This document shows, in pieces, positions 10,001 to 18,924 of a DNA stretch of 64,000 bases (the stretch's first letter is position 1; every line of letters begins with the position of its first letter). The notes under the pieces were generated by a model. The model searched no databases and was not told the DNA's origin. It was given only the letters and a program-made list of their open reading frames with translations. The stretch lies in the NCBI GenBank assembly GCA_964521285.1, contig CAZFQS010000010.1, forward strand, positions 1 through 64,000, read 5' to 3'. Position numbers and translations under genes: made by a program. The stretch is from G020354785 sp964521285. GTDB taxonomy: Bacteria; Bacteroidota; Bacteroidia; Bacteroidales; UBA10428.

Positions 10001-10415
10001 CCCCGATGACTATATCTCAAATATATCAGAAAGAATTTACTTATACAGGCAATTGGATAATATCGAAACCGAAGAAGAACTAAAGGAATTTGAAAATCAG
10101 CTAAAAGATAGGTTTGGCCCTCTACCCGGACCAACAAAGGAACTTCTGGTAGTTGTAAAATTGAGATGGAATGCTGTTAAGCTGGGATTCGAAAGAATAG
10201 TACTGAAAAATCAAAAATTGATCGCATATTTTATTTCAAATCAAGATTCTCCGTATTATAAGTCAGAGATCTTTAGTAATATTTTATCCTTCGTTCAAAA
10301 AAATCCTGATTCAATAAGTTTGAAAGAGATTAATAATAAATTAACGCTGACATTAGAAAATATTGACAATATAAGCGAAGCAGCCGGATTTCTTAAGACT
10401 ATTTTAAATAATTAA
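7047..10415 (+). CDS. mfd: Transcription-repair coupling factor Mfd
   Basis: 1122-residue DNA translocase that removes stalled RNA polymerase and recruits UvrA. The order of domains fits Mfd: an N-terminal UvrB-like module (FVYEPGQFATRGGIVDIF near 177-194), the CarD-like polymerase-interaction domain (LQPGDYVVHIDHGIGIF near 440), then the SF2 motor with Walker A GDVGFGKTE at 588-596, the DEEH box at 689-692, TATPIPRT, and the QLRGRVGRS motif VI, followed by the C-terminal TRCF domain. Length is close to the family norm. It stands alone with its own upstream interval of about 200 bases. Confidence 0.97.
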   Translation: MELKEITNLYKDHPNTADFINELKNSRLTRIHLKGLSGSSKSAFAALTINQIQGINLIIFSDKDEAAYFYNDLINLLGEKNILFFPSSYKRSVQYNQIDNGNIILRTEVLNKLTSLIDEKKEMTAGLGIVSYPEALIEKVMLHNSIKSYTMQLLRGQRITIESIYDVMEEYKYNQSDFVYEPGQFATRGGIVDIFSYSNDLPYRLDFFGDEIESIRTFDVETQLSKEHLEEIFILPNVQDISIEEIRESFLKFIPGSSRIWISDIDFIARKIDELFKNTVFKVETEEIKTTEKNEILITGEDFLEKLKDFTVIESGHRYYFPSEKRYTFNTTLQPAFNKNFTLLGEYLKEFTVKGYTNYVLSDSKDQIERLISIFNNIDNTIKFKPLFKTIHEGFIDHDFQICCFTDHQIFDRYHKYNFTKYFSNKSALSIKEIRGLQPGDYVVHIDHGIGIFGGLEKIEVNNKFQEAVRLVYRDNDILYVSIHSLHRISKYKGKDDTAPKIYKLGTGAWQKLKQNTKRKVKDIARELIYLYAKRKTQQGFSYSPDTYLQEELEASFLFEDTPDQLLAAKSVKKDMEDNTPMDRLVCGDVGFGKTEVAIRAAFKAVADSKQVAILVPTTILALQHYNTFNERLRDFPCNVDYISRLKKEKDQKKTLKKLEEGALDILIGTHRLLSKDIKFKDLGLLIIDEEHRFGVIAKERLRQLKLNIDTLILTATPIPRTMQFSLLGARDFSIVNTPPPNRHPIATELHTFNEDIIKEGIEFEVSRNGQVFFLHNRIQNIVEIEALINRLCPRVKTAIAHGRMESKKLEQVMLDFIRGDYDVLVATTIIESGLDIPNANTIFINNAQNYGLSDLHQLRGRVGRSNKKAFCYLLAPPLTFMTPEARRRLKAIEEYSDLGSGFNIALQDLDIRGAGNLLGVEQSGFIADIGFETYNRILNEAIHELQENEYKDLFSGKQVKPVKTETPDKYINDCQIDTDLELLFPDDYISNISERIYLYRQLDNIETEEELKEFENQLKDRFGPLPGPTKELLVVVKLRWNAVKLGFERIVLKNQKLIAYFISNQDSPYYKSEIFSNILSFVQKNPDSISLKEINNKLTLTLENIDNISEAAGFLKTILNN

Positions 10416-10509
10416 ACCTAAAATAAAATAGCTTTTTTATATTTGAAAACAAATTTACTTTTGCCTTTATTATTTATTTTGCCTGAATGAATTTTAGGGT
10501 TAAAATGCA

Positions 10510-10548
10510 TTAGATTATCATCTAAATAAAGCCGGTACAAAATTTGTA
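10510..10548. repeat. Two short palindromes upstream of coaX
   Basis: TTAGAT-TATC-ATCTAA (10510-10525) and TACAAA-A-TTTGTA (10536-10548) are perfect inverted repeats 10 bases apart, 68-106 bases before the coaX start. Neither is followed by a T-run, so they are not typical terminators. They could be protein-binding sites, but in such AT-rich sequence short palindromes also arise by chance. Confidence 0.3.
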
Positions 10549-10615
10549 TAACAAATTATAGTTATTTTTTATGCAAAATAACAGGTAATGCTCTTAATTA
10601 ATAATAGTCAAATTA

Positions 10616-11344
10616 ATGAATCTAACGATTGATATAGGAAATACAAACATTAAAATTGCCCTTTTTGATAACGATAAGATAATTATGACCAGGATTTATG
10701 AAGAATTTACCATCAGGCAATTAAATAATTTAAATAATATATATAAATTCAGGAATGTTATACTTTCTTCAGTTATTATTAATGATTTCCTGATTAAGGA
10801 CTTGCAATTGAACTTATATAATTTTGTTGAGTTGACTTACAAAACTCCCCTGCCAATAAAAAATAAATATAAATCACCGGAAACTATAGGGAATGACCGG
10901 CTGGCAGCAGTTGCAGGAGCGAACAAAATTTTTCCGAATAATACGGTTCTGGTAATTGACACAGGAACCGCAATTACCTACGATATTGTTACAAGTGATG
11001 CTGAATATACAGGAGGTAATATTTCACCCGGATTAACAATGAGGTTTCAGGCATTAAATGCATATACTGATAAATTACCCTTATTAAATAAGCGTGAGAA
11101 TTATTATGATTTTAGTGCCACTACTGACGATGCTATAGTATCTGGTGTGCAGAAGGGGATTATTTACGAAATAGAAGGTTATATTGAAGAGGCCGGAAAG
11201 AAATATAATGATTTGGAAATAATTCTAACAGGTGGTGACGCTAAATTTTTTGATAAAATGCTAAAAAAACGCATCTTTGTGGAGCCAAATCTCATATTCA
11301 TTGGTTTAAACACTATACTGGAACATAATGTCAGTAATAAATAA
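10616..11344 (+). CDS. coaX: Type III pantothenate kinase
   Basis: 242 residues that phosphorylate pantothenate in the first committed step of coenzyme A synthesis. The acetate/sugar kinase fold motifs are visible: TIDIGNTNIKIALF at 4-17 (phosphate-1), GNDRLAAVAGA in the middle, VIDTGTAITYDIV (catalytic/phosphate-2) and the GGNISPGLTMR loop specific to CoaX. It is the first gene of a rightward cluster and overlaps the next gene by 17 bases, suggesting translational coupling with envelope genes. Confidence 0.95.
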   Translation: MNLTIDIGNTNIKIALFDNDKIIMTRIYEEFTIRQLNNLNNIYKFRNVILSSVIINDFLIKDLQLNLYNFVELTYKTPLPIKNKYKSPETIGNDRLAAVAGANKIFPNNTVLVIDTGTAITYDIVTSDAEYTGGNISPGLTMRFQALNAYTDKLPLLNKRENYYDFSATTDDAIVSGVQKGIIYEIEGYIEEAGKKYNDLEIILTGGDAKFFDKMLKKRIFVEPNLIFIGLNTILEHNVSNK

Positions 11345-12617
11345 AATATTTATAAGTATTTGGTTACTTTTATTGATAACTGTGGTTAATGGACAGTTCA
11401 TCAGTCATTCCCCTTATTCGAAATTCGGACTGGGAGATATTTCAAGATCCGGATTTAGCCACAACAGAGCTCTTGGAGGTATTGCTGTGGGCCTTAGATC
11501 TAAAAATAGTATCAATTATTTAAATCCTGCTTCCTATAGCTCGCAGGACACAATATCATTTATTTTCGATTTTGGATTATCAGCTGCTTTCTCAAAATTA
11601 GAATCATCAGACTATAAGGAGAATACAAGCAATATTAATATGGATCATCTTGCAATCAGCTTTCCTGTTGTAAGATTTTGGAAAACGAGTCTGGGAATAA
11701 CCCCTTTTAGTAAAGTAGGGTATAATATGATTATTGAAGAAAATGAGGACGAAAGCACTGCGCCACATAGTATTTTATATGATGGCAGGGGAGGTGTTAA
11801 TCAGTTTTATTTCGGAAATTCTTTTCTAATAGGTAATCATGTGGCTATAGGATTAAATATATCATATCTGTTTGGTACAATCGAACAGTTAAGAACGGTA
11901 AGACTGACAAACTATTCATACCAGGCTGTTACTTATTTTAATGATAAACTTAACATAAGTGATTTTTATCTGGATTATGGATTGCAACTGTTTTTTGATA
12001 TTAATGAAAGAAATAAGATTACTTTAGGATTTACATTAAGTAATAAAACTGAGATTAATGCAAGATACGACAGTTTAGTGGTTCGTGAGATTTTCGGTTA
12101 TGATATTGATACTTTAAAATATATTAATTACAGCGATGGTAATGTTCTCTTTCCCGGGAGAATTGGAGCAGGTTTTACTTATGAGTATAATAACAAGTTG
12201 CTCATAGGATTTGATTATATTTCCCAGAACTGGTCGAAAGCATTGTTTTTTGACCAGGATTATGAATTGGCAAATAGTTCTTCTCTTCGATTCGGACTGG
12301 AATATATTCCAATATCATTAACTGACATCAGAAAAGGCAAATATTGGCAGCGAATTAAATTCCGCCTGGGGGGGCACTATACCAAATCATATTTACAGGT
12401 AGATGGGAATCAGATTATTGATAAAGGTGTAAGTCTGGGTTTAGGATTACCATGGAAAAACGAAAAAAATATGTTTACAAATACTTATTTCAATATCGCT
12501 TATGAGGTGGGACAGAGAGGTAGCTTAGATAATGGATTGATAAAAGAAACATACCATTTATTATCAATTGACTTAAATTTGTATGATTTTTGGTTTTTAA
12601 AGCCAAAGTATGATTAA
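11328..12617 (+). CDS. Putative outer-membrane porin-like protein
   Basis: 429 residues with a signal peptide (KIFISIWLLLLITVVNG, then QFISHSPYSKFGLGD) and a body of amphipathic strands ending in Y-D-F-W-F-L-K-P, compatible with a beta barrel resembling the FadL/OmpP1 style (N-terminal YSKFGLGDISRSGFSHNRALGG stretch). It starts inside the 3' end of coaX and overlaps the next gene by 8 bases. This gene order (coaX, barrel, TPR, lptC) is one I recognise from other Bacteroidota, suggesting an envelope role, but no substrate can be named. Confidence 0.8.
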   Translation: MSVINKIFISIWLLLLITVVNGQFISHSPYSKFGLGDISRSGFSHNRALGGIAVGLRSKNSINYLNPASYSSQDTISFIFDFGLSAAFSKLESSDYKENTSNINMDHLAISFPVVRFWKTSLGITPFSKVGYNMIIEENEDESTAPHSILYDGRGGVNQFYFGNSFLIGNHVAIGLNISYLFGTIEQLRTVRLTNYSYQAVTYFNDKLNISDFYLDYGLQLFFDINERNKITLGFTLSNKTEINARYDSLVVREIFGYDIDTLKYINYSDGNVLFPGRIGAGFTYEYNNKLLIGFDYISQNWSKALFFDQDYELANSSSLRFGLEYIPISLTDIRKGKYWQRIKFRLGGHYTKSYLQVDGNQIIDKGVSLGLGLPWKNEKNMFTNTYFNIAYEVGQRGSLDNGLIKETYHLLSIDLNLYDFWFLKPKYD

Positions 12618-13974
12618 ACCGATTAATATGAATTTAAAAAGTAATTTATTTATGTTGTTCCTTGCAGGAGCATCTTTATTTGTGAGTGAAGTTTATTCCC
12701 AGCGAGGAATTGATGACGGTTCACAATTCGGACATGGGGAGGATAGTATAAGGTGTTTGAGAAATATTTCACTTTATAGAGAATATGCTAGACAAAACCT
12801 CTATAAAGACGCTTTACCATATTGGAGAATGGCTTTTGCCGAATGCCCGAAAGCATCCAAGAATATTTATATTGATGGAGTAAAAATTTACAAGTATTAT
12901 ATTAGCAAGGAGAAGGATGAAAATATCAAATCAGCTTTGGTTGATACATTAATGTTAATCTATGATCAACGAATAGAATATTATAACGACAGGTGTAATG
13001 TAAGAGGAAGACAGGGAGTTGATTTGTTAAGATACAGAAGACTTGACGATATTGAATATATGGAGAAGGGCTATAAATATCTGATGGAATCAATGGATTT
13101 ATGCAAAAACAAGACTTCCGAAGCCGTTTTAGCCACTTTAGTATCTGCCTCTATCTCCTTATGTCAGTATGAAAAGATTTCCGGCGAACAGGTTTTTGAG
13201 GATTATCTGAAAAGTATCGATATATTAAACAGTAAGTTAAAGAAGGATACCGGCGATATAGCTATAATAAATCTTAAGGAAGATCTTACAGATAATTTTA
13301 CGGCTAAGCTTATTTGCAGTTGTGATGTATTAATCCCTGTTTTCAGTGAGAGAATGGAAAAAGATCCAGATAATATAGAAAACCTGAAAACAACTACAGC
13401 AGTCCTGAAGAAAAGTAATTGTACTGATTCAGATTTGTTCTTTAAGGCTTCAAAAAAACTTCATGAGTCCCTCCCCTCTGCTGAATCGGCAGAAAACATA
13501 GCTGTAATGGCTTTTATAAAGGATAAATATCATGAAGCTATAAAATATTACAATCATGCAATAAAGCTTGAAAATGACAGCCTGAAAAAAGCTGGATATT
13601 ATCTGGGTCTGGCTAAAAGTAATTACAAATTAAAAAATCCTCAAAAAGCTAAAGAACTTGCTTTAAAAGCAATAAATTTGAATAAAAACTGGGGTGAACC
13701 ATATTTGTTAATTGGACAGTTATATGCTGAAAGTAAGGACGAACTGGTCGCGGCAGAAGAATGTCTTCCAAAGGCAGCATACTGGGTGGCAGTTGATAAA
13801 TTTATTGAAGCAAAGAAAGTCGACCCAAGTGTTGAAAGTGAAGCCAATAAGTTAATTTCAACTTATTCTGTATATTTTCCTGGCATAGAAGATGCCTTTT
13901 TCTGTGGAGTTAATAATGGAGATACATATAAAATTGGCTCATGGATAAATGAAACAACTGTAGCACGTTTTTAA
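12610..13974 (+). CDS. Exported tetratricopeptide-repeat protein
   Basis: 454 residues. After a signal peptide (MLFLAGASLFVSEVYSQ) the protein is helical, with clear TPR units in the second half, for example EAIKYYNHAIKLENDSL, YYLGLAKSNYKLKNPQKAKELALKAINL and GEPYLLIGQLYAES at about 310-380. TPRs normally bind partner proteins, here in the periplasm. The annotated ATG at 12610 overlaps the upstream gene; the ATG at 12628 gives a more typical signal peptide and is an alternative start. It lies 22 bases before lptC in the same presumed operon. Confidence 0.85.
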   Translation: MIKPINMNLKSNLFMLFLAGASLFVSEVYSQRGIDDGSQFGHGEDSIRCLRNISLYREYARQNLYKDALPYWRMAFAECPKASKNIYIDGVKIYKYYISKEKDENIKSALVDTLMLIYDQRIEYYNDRCNVRGRQGVDLLRYRRLDDIEYMEKGYKYLMESMDLCKNKTSEAVLATLVSASISLCQYEKISGEQVFEDYLKSIDILNSKLKKDTGDIAIINLKEDLTDNFTAKLICSCDVLIPVFSERMEKDPDNIENLKTTTAVLKKSNCTDSDLFFKASKKLHESLPSAESAENIAVMAFIKDKYHEAIKYYNHAIKLENDSLKKAGYYLGLAKSNYKLKNPQKAKELALKAINLNKNWGEPYLLIGQLYAESKDELVAAEECLPKAAYWVAVDKFIEAKKVDPSVESEANKLISTYSVYFPGIEDAFFCGVNNGDTYKIGSWINETTVARF

Positions 13975-13996
13975 TTTTTAATATTGTTCATTCTAT

Positions 13997-14560
13997 ATGA
14001 ATGCTCTAAAAAATATTGTTCTTTTCTTAACAGTATTGATTTTTATATTATCATGCGAAAATGACATAGAAAAGATCAATGAGCTTACAAGTGAGTTAAA
14101 TCTTCCTGAACAAACAGGTTACAATGTTGAAATAACTTATAGCGATTCAGGTAAGTTTATAGGAAAATTATTTACCCCTGAGTTAAATAAATATGCTTCA
14201 GTAAAAGACCCATATATTGAATTCCCTGAAGGTATGAAAGTAATCTTCTACGATGACGATGAAAAATTCGAGTCTTATATCCGGTCCAATTATGCAATTT
14301 ATTATGAAAAAAAGGAGCTTTGGGAAATAAGAAATGATGTGGTTGCCAGGAATGTAAAAAAAGGAGAGCAGTTAAATACAGAACAATTATTTTGGGATCA
14401 GAATCTTGGAATTATTTATTCTGATAAATTTTCGAAAATAGTAAATGAAGATGGCACTTTTTACGGGGAAAATGGTTTTGAAGCAAAAGAAAACCTATCT
14501 AAATGGAAATTAAAAGGATCAAAAGGAACAGTAAATATAAGTGATGAACAACAGGATTAG
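13997..14560 (+). CDS. lptC: LPS export protein LptC, lipoprotein form
   Basis: 187 residues of the LptC periplasmic bridge component that passes lipopolysaccharide from the LptBFG extractor to LptA. Family features are the QTGYNVEITYSDSG and GKLFTPELNKY strands, and the alternating strand pattern through KKELWEIRNDVVARNVKKGEQLNTEQLFWDQ (written here as separate strands WEIRND, VVARN, LNTEQLFWD). Unlike the classical transmembrane-anchored LptC, the N-terminus ends in FILSC at about 16-20, a lipobox, so the protein is probably lipid-anchored. It overlaps the small membrane-protein gene downstream. Confidence 0.85.
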   Translation: MNALKNIVLFLTVLIFILSCENDIEKINELTSELNLPEQTGYNVEITYSDSGKFIGKLFTPELNKYASVKDPYIEFPEGMKVIFYDDDEKFESYIRSNYAIYYEKKELWEIRNDVVARNVKKGEQLNTEQLFWDQNLGIIYSDKFSKIVNEDGTFYGENGFEAKENLSKWKLKGSKGTVNISDEQQD

Positions 14561-14735
14561 TTATATATTGGAAATTATTTGGCTGTTGATTGCAGTAACA
14601 TGCCTGATACTTGGTTTTTACAGGACATATAAAATTGGTCTTGGACAAAGTTATATGATATTAATCATTTCAGTTATTGCATTTCTTATGTATTCCTTAC
14701 GAAGATATATAAGAAAGTCTCAGAAGAATAAATAA
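14544..14735 (+). CDS. 63-residue two-helix membrane protein next to LptC
   Basis: A short gene overlapping the last 17 bases of lptC. It encodes two hydrophobic helices (ILEIIWLLIAVTCLILGFY and SYMILIISVIAFLMYSL) separated by a short polar turn, with a basic tail RRYIRKSQKNK that should lie in the cytoplasm. An in-frame GTG at 14541 precedes the ATG chosen here. The overlap, correct hydrophobicity pattern and position in a conserved cluster support it being real. Function unknown; a link to the lipoprotein LptC is suggested only by the gene overlap. Confidence 0.7.
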   Translation: MNNRISYILEIIWLLIAVTCLILGFYRTYKIGLGQSYMILIISVIAFLMYSLRRYIRKSQKNK

Positions 14736-14831
14736 ATGTGTGTATTAATACTTTTTAATATTTCTAAACGGATCCACCATAATTTTAGACTATCTTGATT
14801 CTCAGTATAATTTATAAGGAGATATATACGG

Positions 14832-16100
14832 ATGAATAATCTGACTATTATATTAATTTCTCTTCTGTTTTCAGCATTTTTCTCAGGAATGGAAATAGCT
14901 TTTGTGGCTTCAAACAAACTCAGAATTGAACTTGATAAAAAGCATGGATTATTATCTTCCAGGATAATATCAATTTTTACTTCTCATCCAGGACAGTATA
15001 TTACAACAATGCTTGTTGGCAATACTATTGCCCTGGTGGTCTATGGTACTGTTATGGCAAAAATTCTTGCACCGTTAATAGAAAGACTTACCTCCTCAGA
15101 GACAGGAATACTGGTAATACAGACAATAATTTCAGCATTAATTATATTAATTACTGCTGAATTTCTTCCAAAAACTCTGGTCAGGATTAATCCTAACATG
15201 GTATTAAAATTTTTATCTGCACCAGTAGCTTTATTCTTTATATTATTTTATCCAGTAACCAGATCGACTATCTGGATTATTAACCTGATAATAAAAACTT
15301 TTTTCCCTCATAGCCGGTCTGAAATATACTATAAAAACAAAATTTTCGGGAAAGTCGATCTTGATTATCTGATTAGTGAGAGCAGGGAAGAATCAGATGA
15401 AGAAGAAAAGGATGAAAATGATTTAAAGCTTTTTCAGAATGCTCTGGAGTTTTCAAACGTAAAACTGCGTGATTGTATGATACCGCGGGCAGAAATAGTG
15501 GCAATGGAGTTAAATAGCTCTGTTGAAGAGCTTAGCCAGAGATTTATTGAAACCGGATTTTCTAAAATATTAATTTATAATGAAACTATTGATAATATTC
15601 TGGGATATGTAAACTCTAAAGAGCTGTTTAAGAATCCCACCGATATCAAGTCCGGGTTAATTAATATATCATATGTACCGGAAACGATGGCAGCAAATAA
15701 ATTACTGAGAAAGCTAATCCAGGAAAAGAAAAGTTTAGCTGCAGTGGTTGATGAATTTGGGGGTATTTCCGGAATTGTAACAATTGAAGATATTATGGAA
15801 GAAATTTTTGGAGAGATAGAAGATGAACATGATATGATTGAGCTTGTGGAAAAGCAGCTAAGTGATAAAGAATATATTTTTTCGGGGCGCCTGGAAATAG
15901 ACTATATTAATGAAAAATATAAATTAAACATTAAGGAATCAGAGGATTATGATACTCTGGCCGGATTCATTTTTTACCACTACGAAAAAATCCCCAAAAT
16001 GAATGAACGGTTTACTATTGATAAGTTTGAATTTAAAATATTAAAAGTCAGTAAAACCAGGATTGAAGTAGTTCATTTGTTGATCATTGAAAAAGATTAA
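14832..16100 (+). CDS. CNNM/CorC-type CBS-domain membrane protein (hemolysin family, GldE-like)
   Basis: 422 residues. Residues 1-150 form the DUF21/CNNM membrane domain with several helices (LISLLFSAFFSGMEIAF at the start, including the family SGME motif). A CBS pair follows (MIPRAEIVAME with ILGYVNSKELF, then LAAVVDEFGGISGIVTIEDIMEEIFGEI in two parts), and the C-terminal about 80 residues form the CorC_HlyC module. Relatives act in divalent cation or magnesium efflux; in gliding Bacteroidota a member called GldE helps motility. The substrate cannot be decided here. It is downstream of the LptC block by about 100 bases. Confidence 0.88.
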   Translation: MNNLTIILISLLFSAFFSGMEIAFVASNKLRIELDKKHGLLSSRIISIFTSHPGQYITTMLVGNTIALVVYGTVMAKILAPLIERLTSSETGILVIQTIISALIILITAEFLPKTLVRINPNMVLKFLSAPVALFFILFYPVTRSTIWIINLIIKTFFPHSRSEIYYKNKIFGKVDLDYLISESREESDEEEKDENDLKLFQNALEFSNVKLRDCMIPRAEIVAMELNSSVEELSQRFIETGFSKILIYNETIDNILGYVNSKELFKNPTDIKSGLINISYVPETMAANKLLRKLIQEKKSLAAVVDEFGGISGIVTIEDIMEEIFGEIEDEHDMIELVEKQLSDKEYIFSGRLEIDYINEKYKLNIKESEDYDTLAGFIFYHYEKIPKMNERFTIDKFEFKILKVSKTRIEVVHLLIIEKD

Positions 16101-16243
16101 TATCAGTATTTTATCAGGTGCCGTTTAATTTTTAAAAAGAATCATAGTATTATAATGATTAATCACATATAAATATGTAGGTGAAAAGTATAAATTACTA
16201 TATTCGTAGCCTGAATTTAAATATCTGATAAAACTGGAAATTT

Positions 16244-18367
16244 ATGGCAACATTACAAAAAATTAGAGATCGGGCAGGACTATTAATTGCCGTAATAATC
16301 GGATTAGCCTTACTTGCCTTTGTACTCGGAGATTTGCTGGGCAGAGGGGGAAGAGGGGGATCATTGTTCTCAAATACCCAGTACGAAATCGCAGAAATAT
16401 CAGGTAAATCAATTCCTTACAGAGATTATTTGAAGAATGTTGATAACATGGCTACTGTGTACAGATTTACTTTGGGAAGAAAGAACCTTGACGAAGCATT
16501 TATGGATAATATAAGGACGGATGTATGGGAAAAAATGGTACAGGATTTTGTAATGCAGAGAGAATATAAAGAGTTGGGATTAGCTGTATCTGGCGATGAA
16601 CTTTTTGATATGTTTCAGGGCAGCAATCCCCATCCTTTAATAAGACAGATATTTACAAATCCTGAAACCGGGGTAATAAACAGATCTCAGCTTTTCAGGT
16701 TTTTACAGGAAACACAGGAGGAGAGTAATGTCGAAGAAAAGAGATTCAGAATTTATCTTGAAGATGAAATACACAGATATACAATTTTTTCGAAATACAA
16801 TAATCTAATAAGAAAGGGGTTGTATGTTACATCTCTCGAGGCCAGGAGAAGGGTAAACGAATCAAATAGAACCGTGAACATGGATTTTATTGTTCAAAGG
16901 TTTAATTCTGTCCCGGATTCTATAATTATTATCAAAGAAAAAGATATTGCAGATTATTATAAAAATCATAAAACTGATTTTGAACAAGAGGAGTCCAGGG
17001 ATATTAGGTATGTATATTTTGAAGTAGTGCCTTCTGAAAATGATTATAAGGCAGCAGAGAGATGGATTAATAATATAAAACCTGAGTTTGTAAATACACA
17101 ACAAACAAGGCAATTTGTATTAAATAATTCAGATATAAGGTACGATGATACAAATTATTCATATGACAGTCTTCCTGATATATTTAAAGATTCTTTATTT
17201 AATGCGGAGATTGGTACTGTGATCGGTCCTTATTTTGAAGATGATGCTTACAAACTGGCAAAACTGGCAGAAGTCAATTATTTGCCTGATTCGGTAAGAG
17301 CCAGGCATATATTATTACAAATTAATCAGAATAATGCAAGACAGATGTTGCAACTAGCTGATAGCCTTAAAACATTAATTGAAGATAAGAGAGCGGACTT
17401 TGCTGAATTAGCCAGAACCAATTCAGTTGACGGTTCTGCAAAGGATGGTGGTGATTTGGGATGGTTCAGCGAAAGCGATATGGTTAACATAAAACCACTA
17501 AGTGACAGTTGTTTTTTTGGAAGGGTAGGTGATATTAAAATGATTACAACTCAATTCGGTATTCATATAGTTGAAATACTCGACCAGTCCAGGAAGGTTA
17601 AAAAAGTACAGATTGGATCTGTAGTCAGAATAGTTGAGCCCAGTGAAATAACTGACCGCTACTATTATTCAAAAGCAGGAGAATTTGCAGGATTAAACAA
17701 TACTTACGATAAATTTAATAAAGCGGTTGAAGAACAGGATTTGATACCAAGGTTTGCCAGAAATTTAGATCCTCTTGAGAAGAATATAACCGGATTGGAA
17801 TCACCCAGAGCAATGGTTAAATGGGCTTATGCCAATGATGAGCATGCCGTTTCGGGAGTATTTAAATTTGGCAATAAATACGTAATTGCTGCAATTGATA
17901 AAGTCAGGGAAGGAGGGTATGCACCAATCGAGGATGTTCAGGCTGAAATAGAAATAGAAGTTATGAAGGAAAAGAAAGCACAGTATATAATTGATAATAT
18001 GAGAACTAAACTCACGGGGATAAATGCGCTTGAGGACCTGGCATCTGAGTTAAATACGCAGGTGCAGACAGCAACAAATATAAGATTTACTTCAAATTCA
18101 CTGGCCGGAGCAGGTATTGAACCAAATGTAATTTCAGCGGCATTATCACTGGACATAAATGTCATTTCTGATCCAATTATCGGGAACAATGGTGTTTATA
18201 TAGTTACAATAACAAATATTAATGATCCGGCAGAGCCCGATGATGAGGAAATAAAGCGTGAAAAGCAGTTCATTGAAAGAAATTTCACCGCACGTGTATA
18301 TTATTCAGCTTATGAAATATTAAAGGAGCTAGCAAAAATTCAGGATCACAGAACGAAATTCTTTTAA
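16244..18367 (+). CDS. PpiD-like periplasmic peptidyl-prolyl isomerase/chaperone
   Basis: 707 residues with an N-terminal signal anchor (LLIAVIIGLALLAFVLGDLLG at about 13-33 in two halves) preceded by the basic MATLQKIRDRAG, the layout of PpiD. A SurA_N-like chaperone region follows, then one parvulin domain at about 350-450: RARHILLQI, FAELARTNSVDGSAKDGGDLGWF in parts, and TQFGIHIVEIL. A second C-terminal chaperone half completes it. The protein would assist folding of proteins leaving the Sec translocon, including the many outer-membrane proteins in this window. It ends the rightward envelope cluster. Confidence 0.9.
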   Translation: MATLQKIRDRAGLLIAVIIGLALLAFVLGDLLGRGGRGGSLFSNTQYEIAEISGKSIPYRDYLKNVDNMATVYRFTLGRKNLDEAFMDNIRTDVWEKMVQDFVMQREYKELGLAVSGDELFDMFQGSNPHPLIRQIFTNPETGVINRSQLFRFLQETQEESNVEEKRFRIYLEDEIHRYTIFSKYNNLIRKGLYVTSLEARRRVNESNRTVNMDFIVQRFNSVPDSIIIIKEKDIADYYKNHKTDFEQEESRDIRYVYFEVVPSENDYKAAERWINNIKPEFVNTQQTRQFVLNNSDIRYDDTNYSYDSLPDIFKDSLFNAEIGTVIGPYFEDDAYKLAKLAEVNYLPDSVRARHILLQINQNNARQMLQLADSLKTLIEDKRADFAELARTNSVDGSAKDGGDLGWFSESDMVNIKPLSDSCFFGRVGDIKMITTQFGIHIVEILDQSRKVKKVQIGSVVRIVEPSEITDRYYYSKAGEFAGLNNTYDKFNKAVEEQDLIPRFARNLDPLEKNITGLESPRAMVKWAYANDEHAVSGVFKFGNKYVIAAIDKVREGGYAPIEDVQAEIEIEVMKEKKAQYIIDNMRTKLTGINALEDLASELNTQVQTATNIRFTSNSLAGAGIEPNVISAALSLDINVISDPIIGNNGVYIVTITNINDPAEPDDEEIKREKQFIERNFTARVYYSAYEILKELAKIQDHRTKFF

Positions 18368-18435
18368 ATCTAATATTAATATTTTGCAAACAGGACCAGC
18401 TAAAATTCCCTAATAGATTTTTTAAAGAAATACTA

Positions 18436-18891
18436 CTATAAATTATTCAGAATTTTTTTAGCAATCCCTACAATTAATTTATTTTCAGCTTTACCGGCAA
18501 GTTCTTTTGTCGCCGTACTCATTACTATACCCATTTCTTTAGCGGAAGTGGCATTTACTCTCTTTATTATTTCCTGTAACTTTTCTGTTAACTCAGCTTC
18601 ACTGAGTTGATCTGGCAAATACTGTTTAATTACGCTTACTTCCATCATTTCCTTATTATATAGATCTTCTCTTCCCTGAGATATAAAAATTTCCGCTGCA
18701 TCCTTTCTTTGTTTTATCAGTTTCTGTATAATGATTAGTTCTGCCTCCGGAGTCAATTCTCCTGATGCCCCTTTTTCTGTTTTAGCATATACTAAAGCAG
18801 TTTTTATTGCTCTGAGGGCTTCAAGTTTATCTCTCTCCTTAGCTAACATTGCAGATTTAAGATCCTGGGTAATTTTATCAAATAAGCTCAT
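18436..18891 (-). CDS. GatB/YqeY-domain protein
   Basis: 151 residues matching the stand-alone YqeY family (LKSAMLAKERDKLEALRAIK near the start, then IKQYLPDQLSEAELTEKL and the KELAGKAENKLI tail). The domain resembles the tRNA-binding tail of the GatB amidotransferase subunit, but the function of the free-standing form is not established. It is the last gene of the leftward dcw cluster, 33 bases after ftsZ, as in other Bacteroidota. Confidence 0.88.
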   Translation of the reverse strand: MSLFDKITQDLKSAMLAKERDKLEALRAIKTALVYAKTEKGASGELTPEAELIIIQKLIKQRKDAAEIFISQGREDLYNKEMMEVSVIKQYLPDQLSEAELTEKLQEIIKRVNATSAKEMGIVMSTATKELAGKAENKLIVGIAKKILNNL

Positions 18892-18924
18892 TACTAAATG
18901 TTTAAGTTTTTTAAATCAAAGCTA

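Noticed and set aside
18364..18424. AAATCTA ... TAGATTT repeat between ppiD-like and yqeY-like genes
   Set aside because: The loop is over 40 bases, the stem is AT-only, and such pairs are expected by chance at this base composition.
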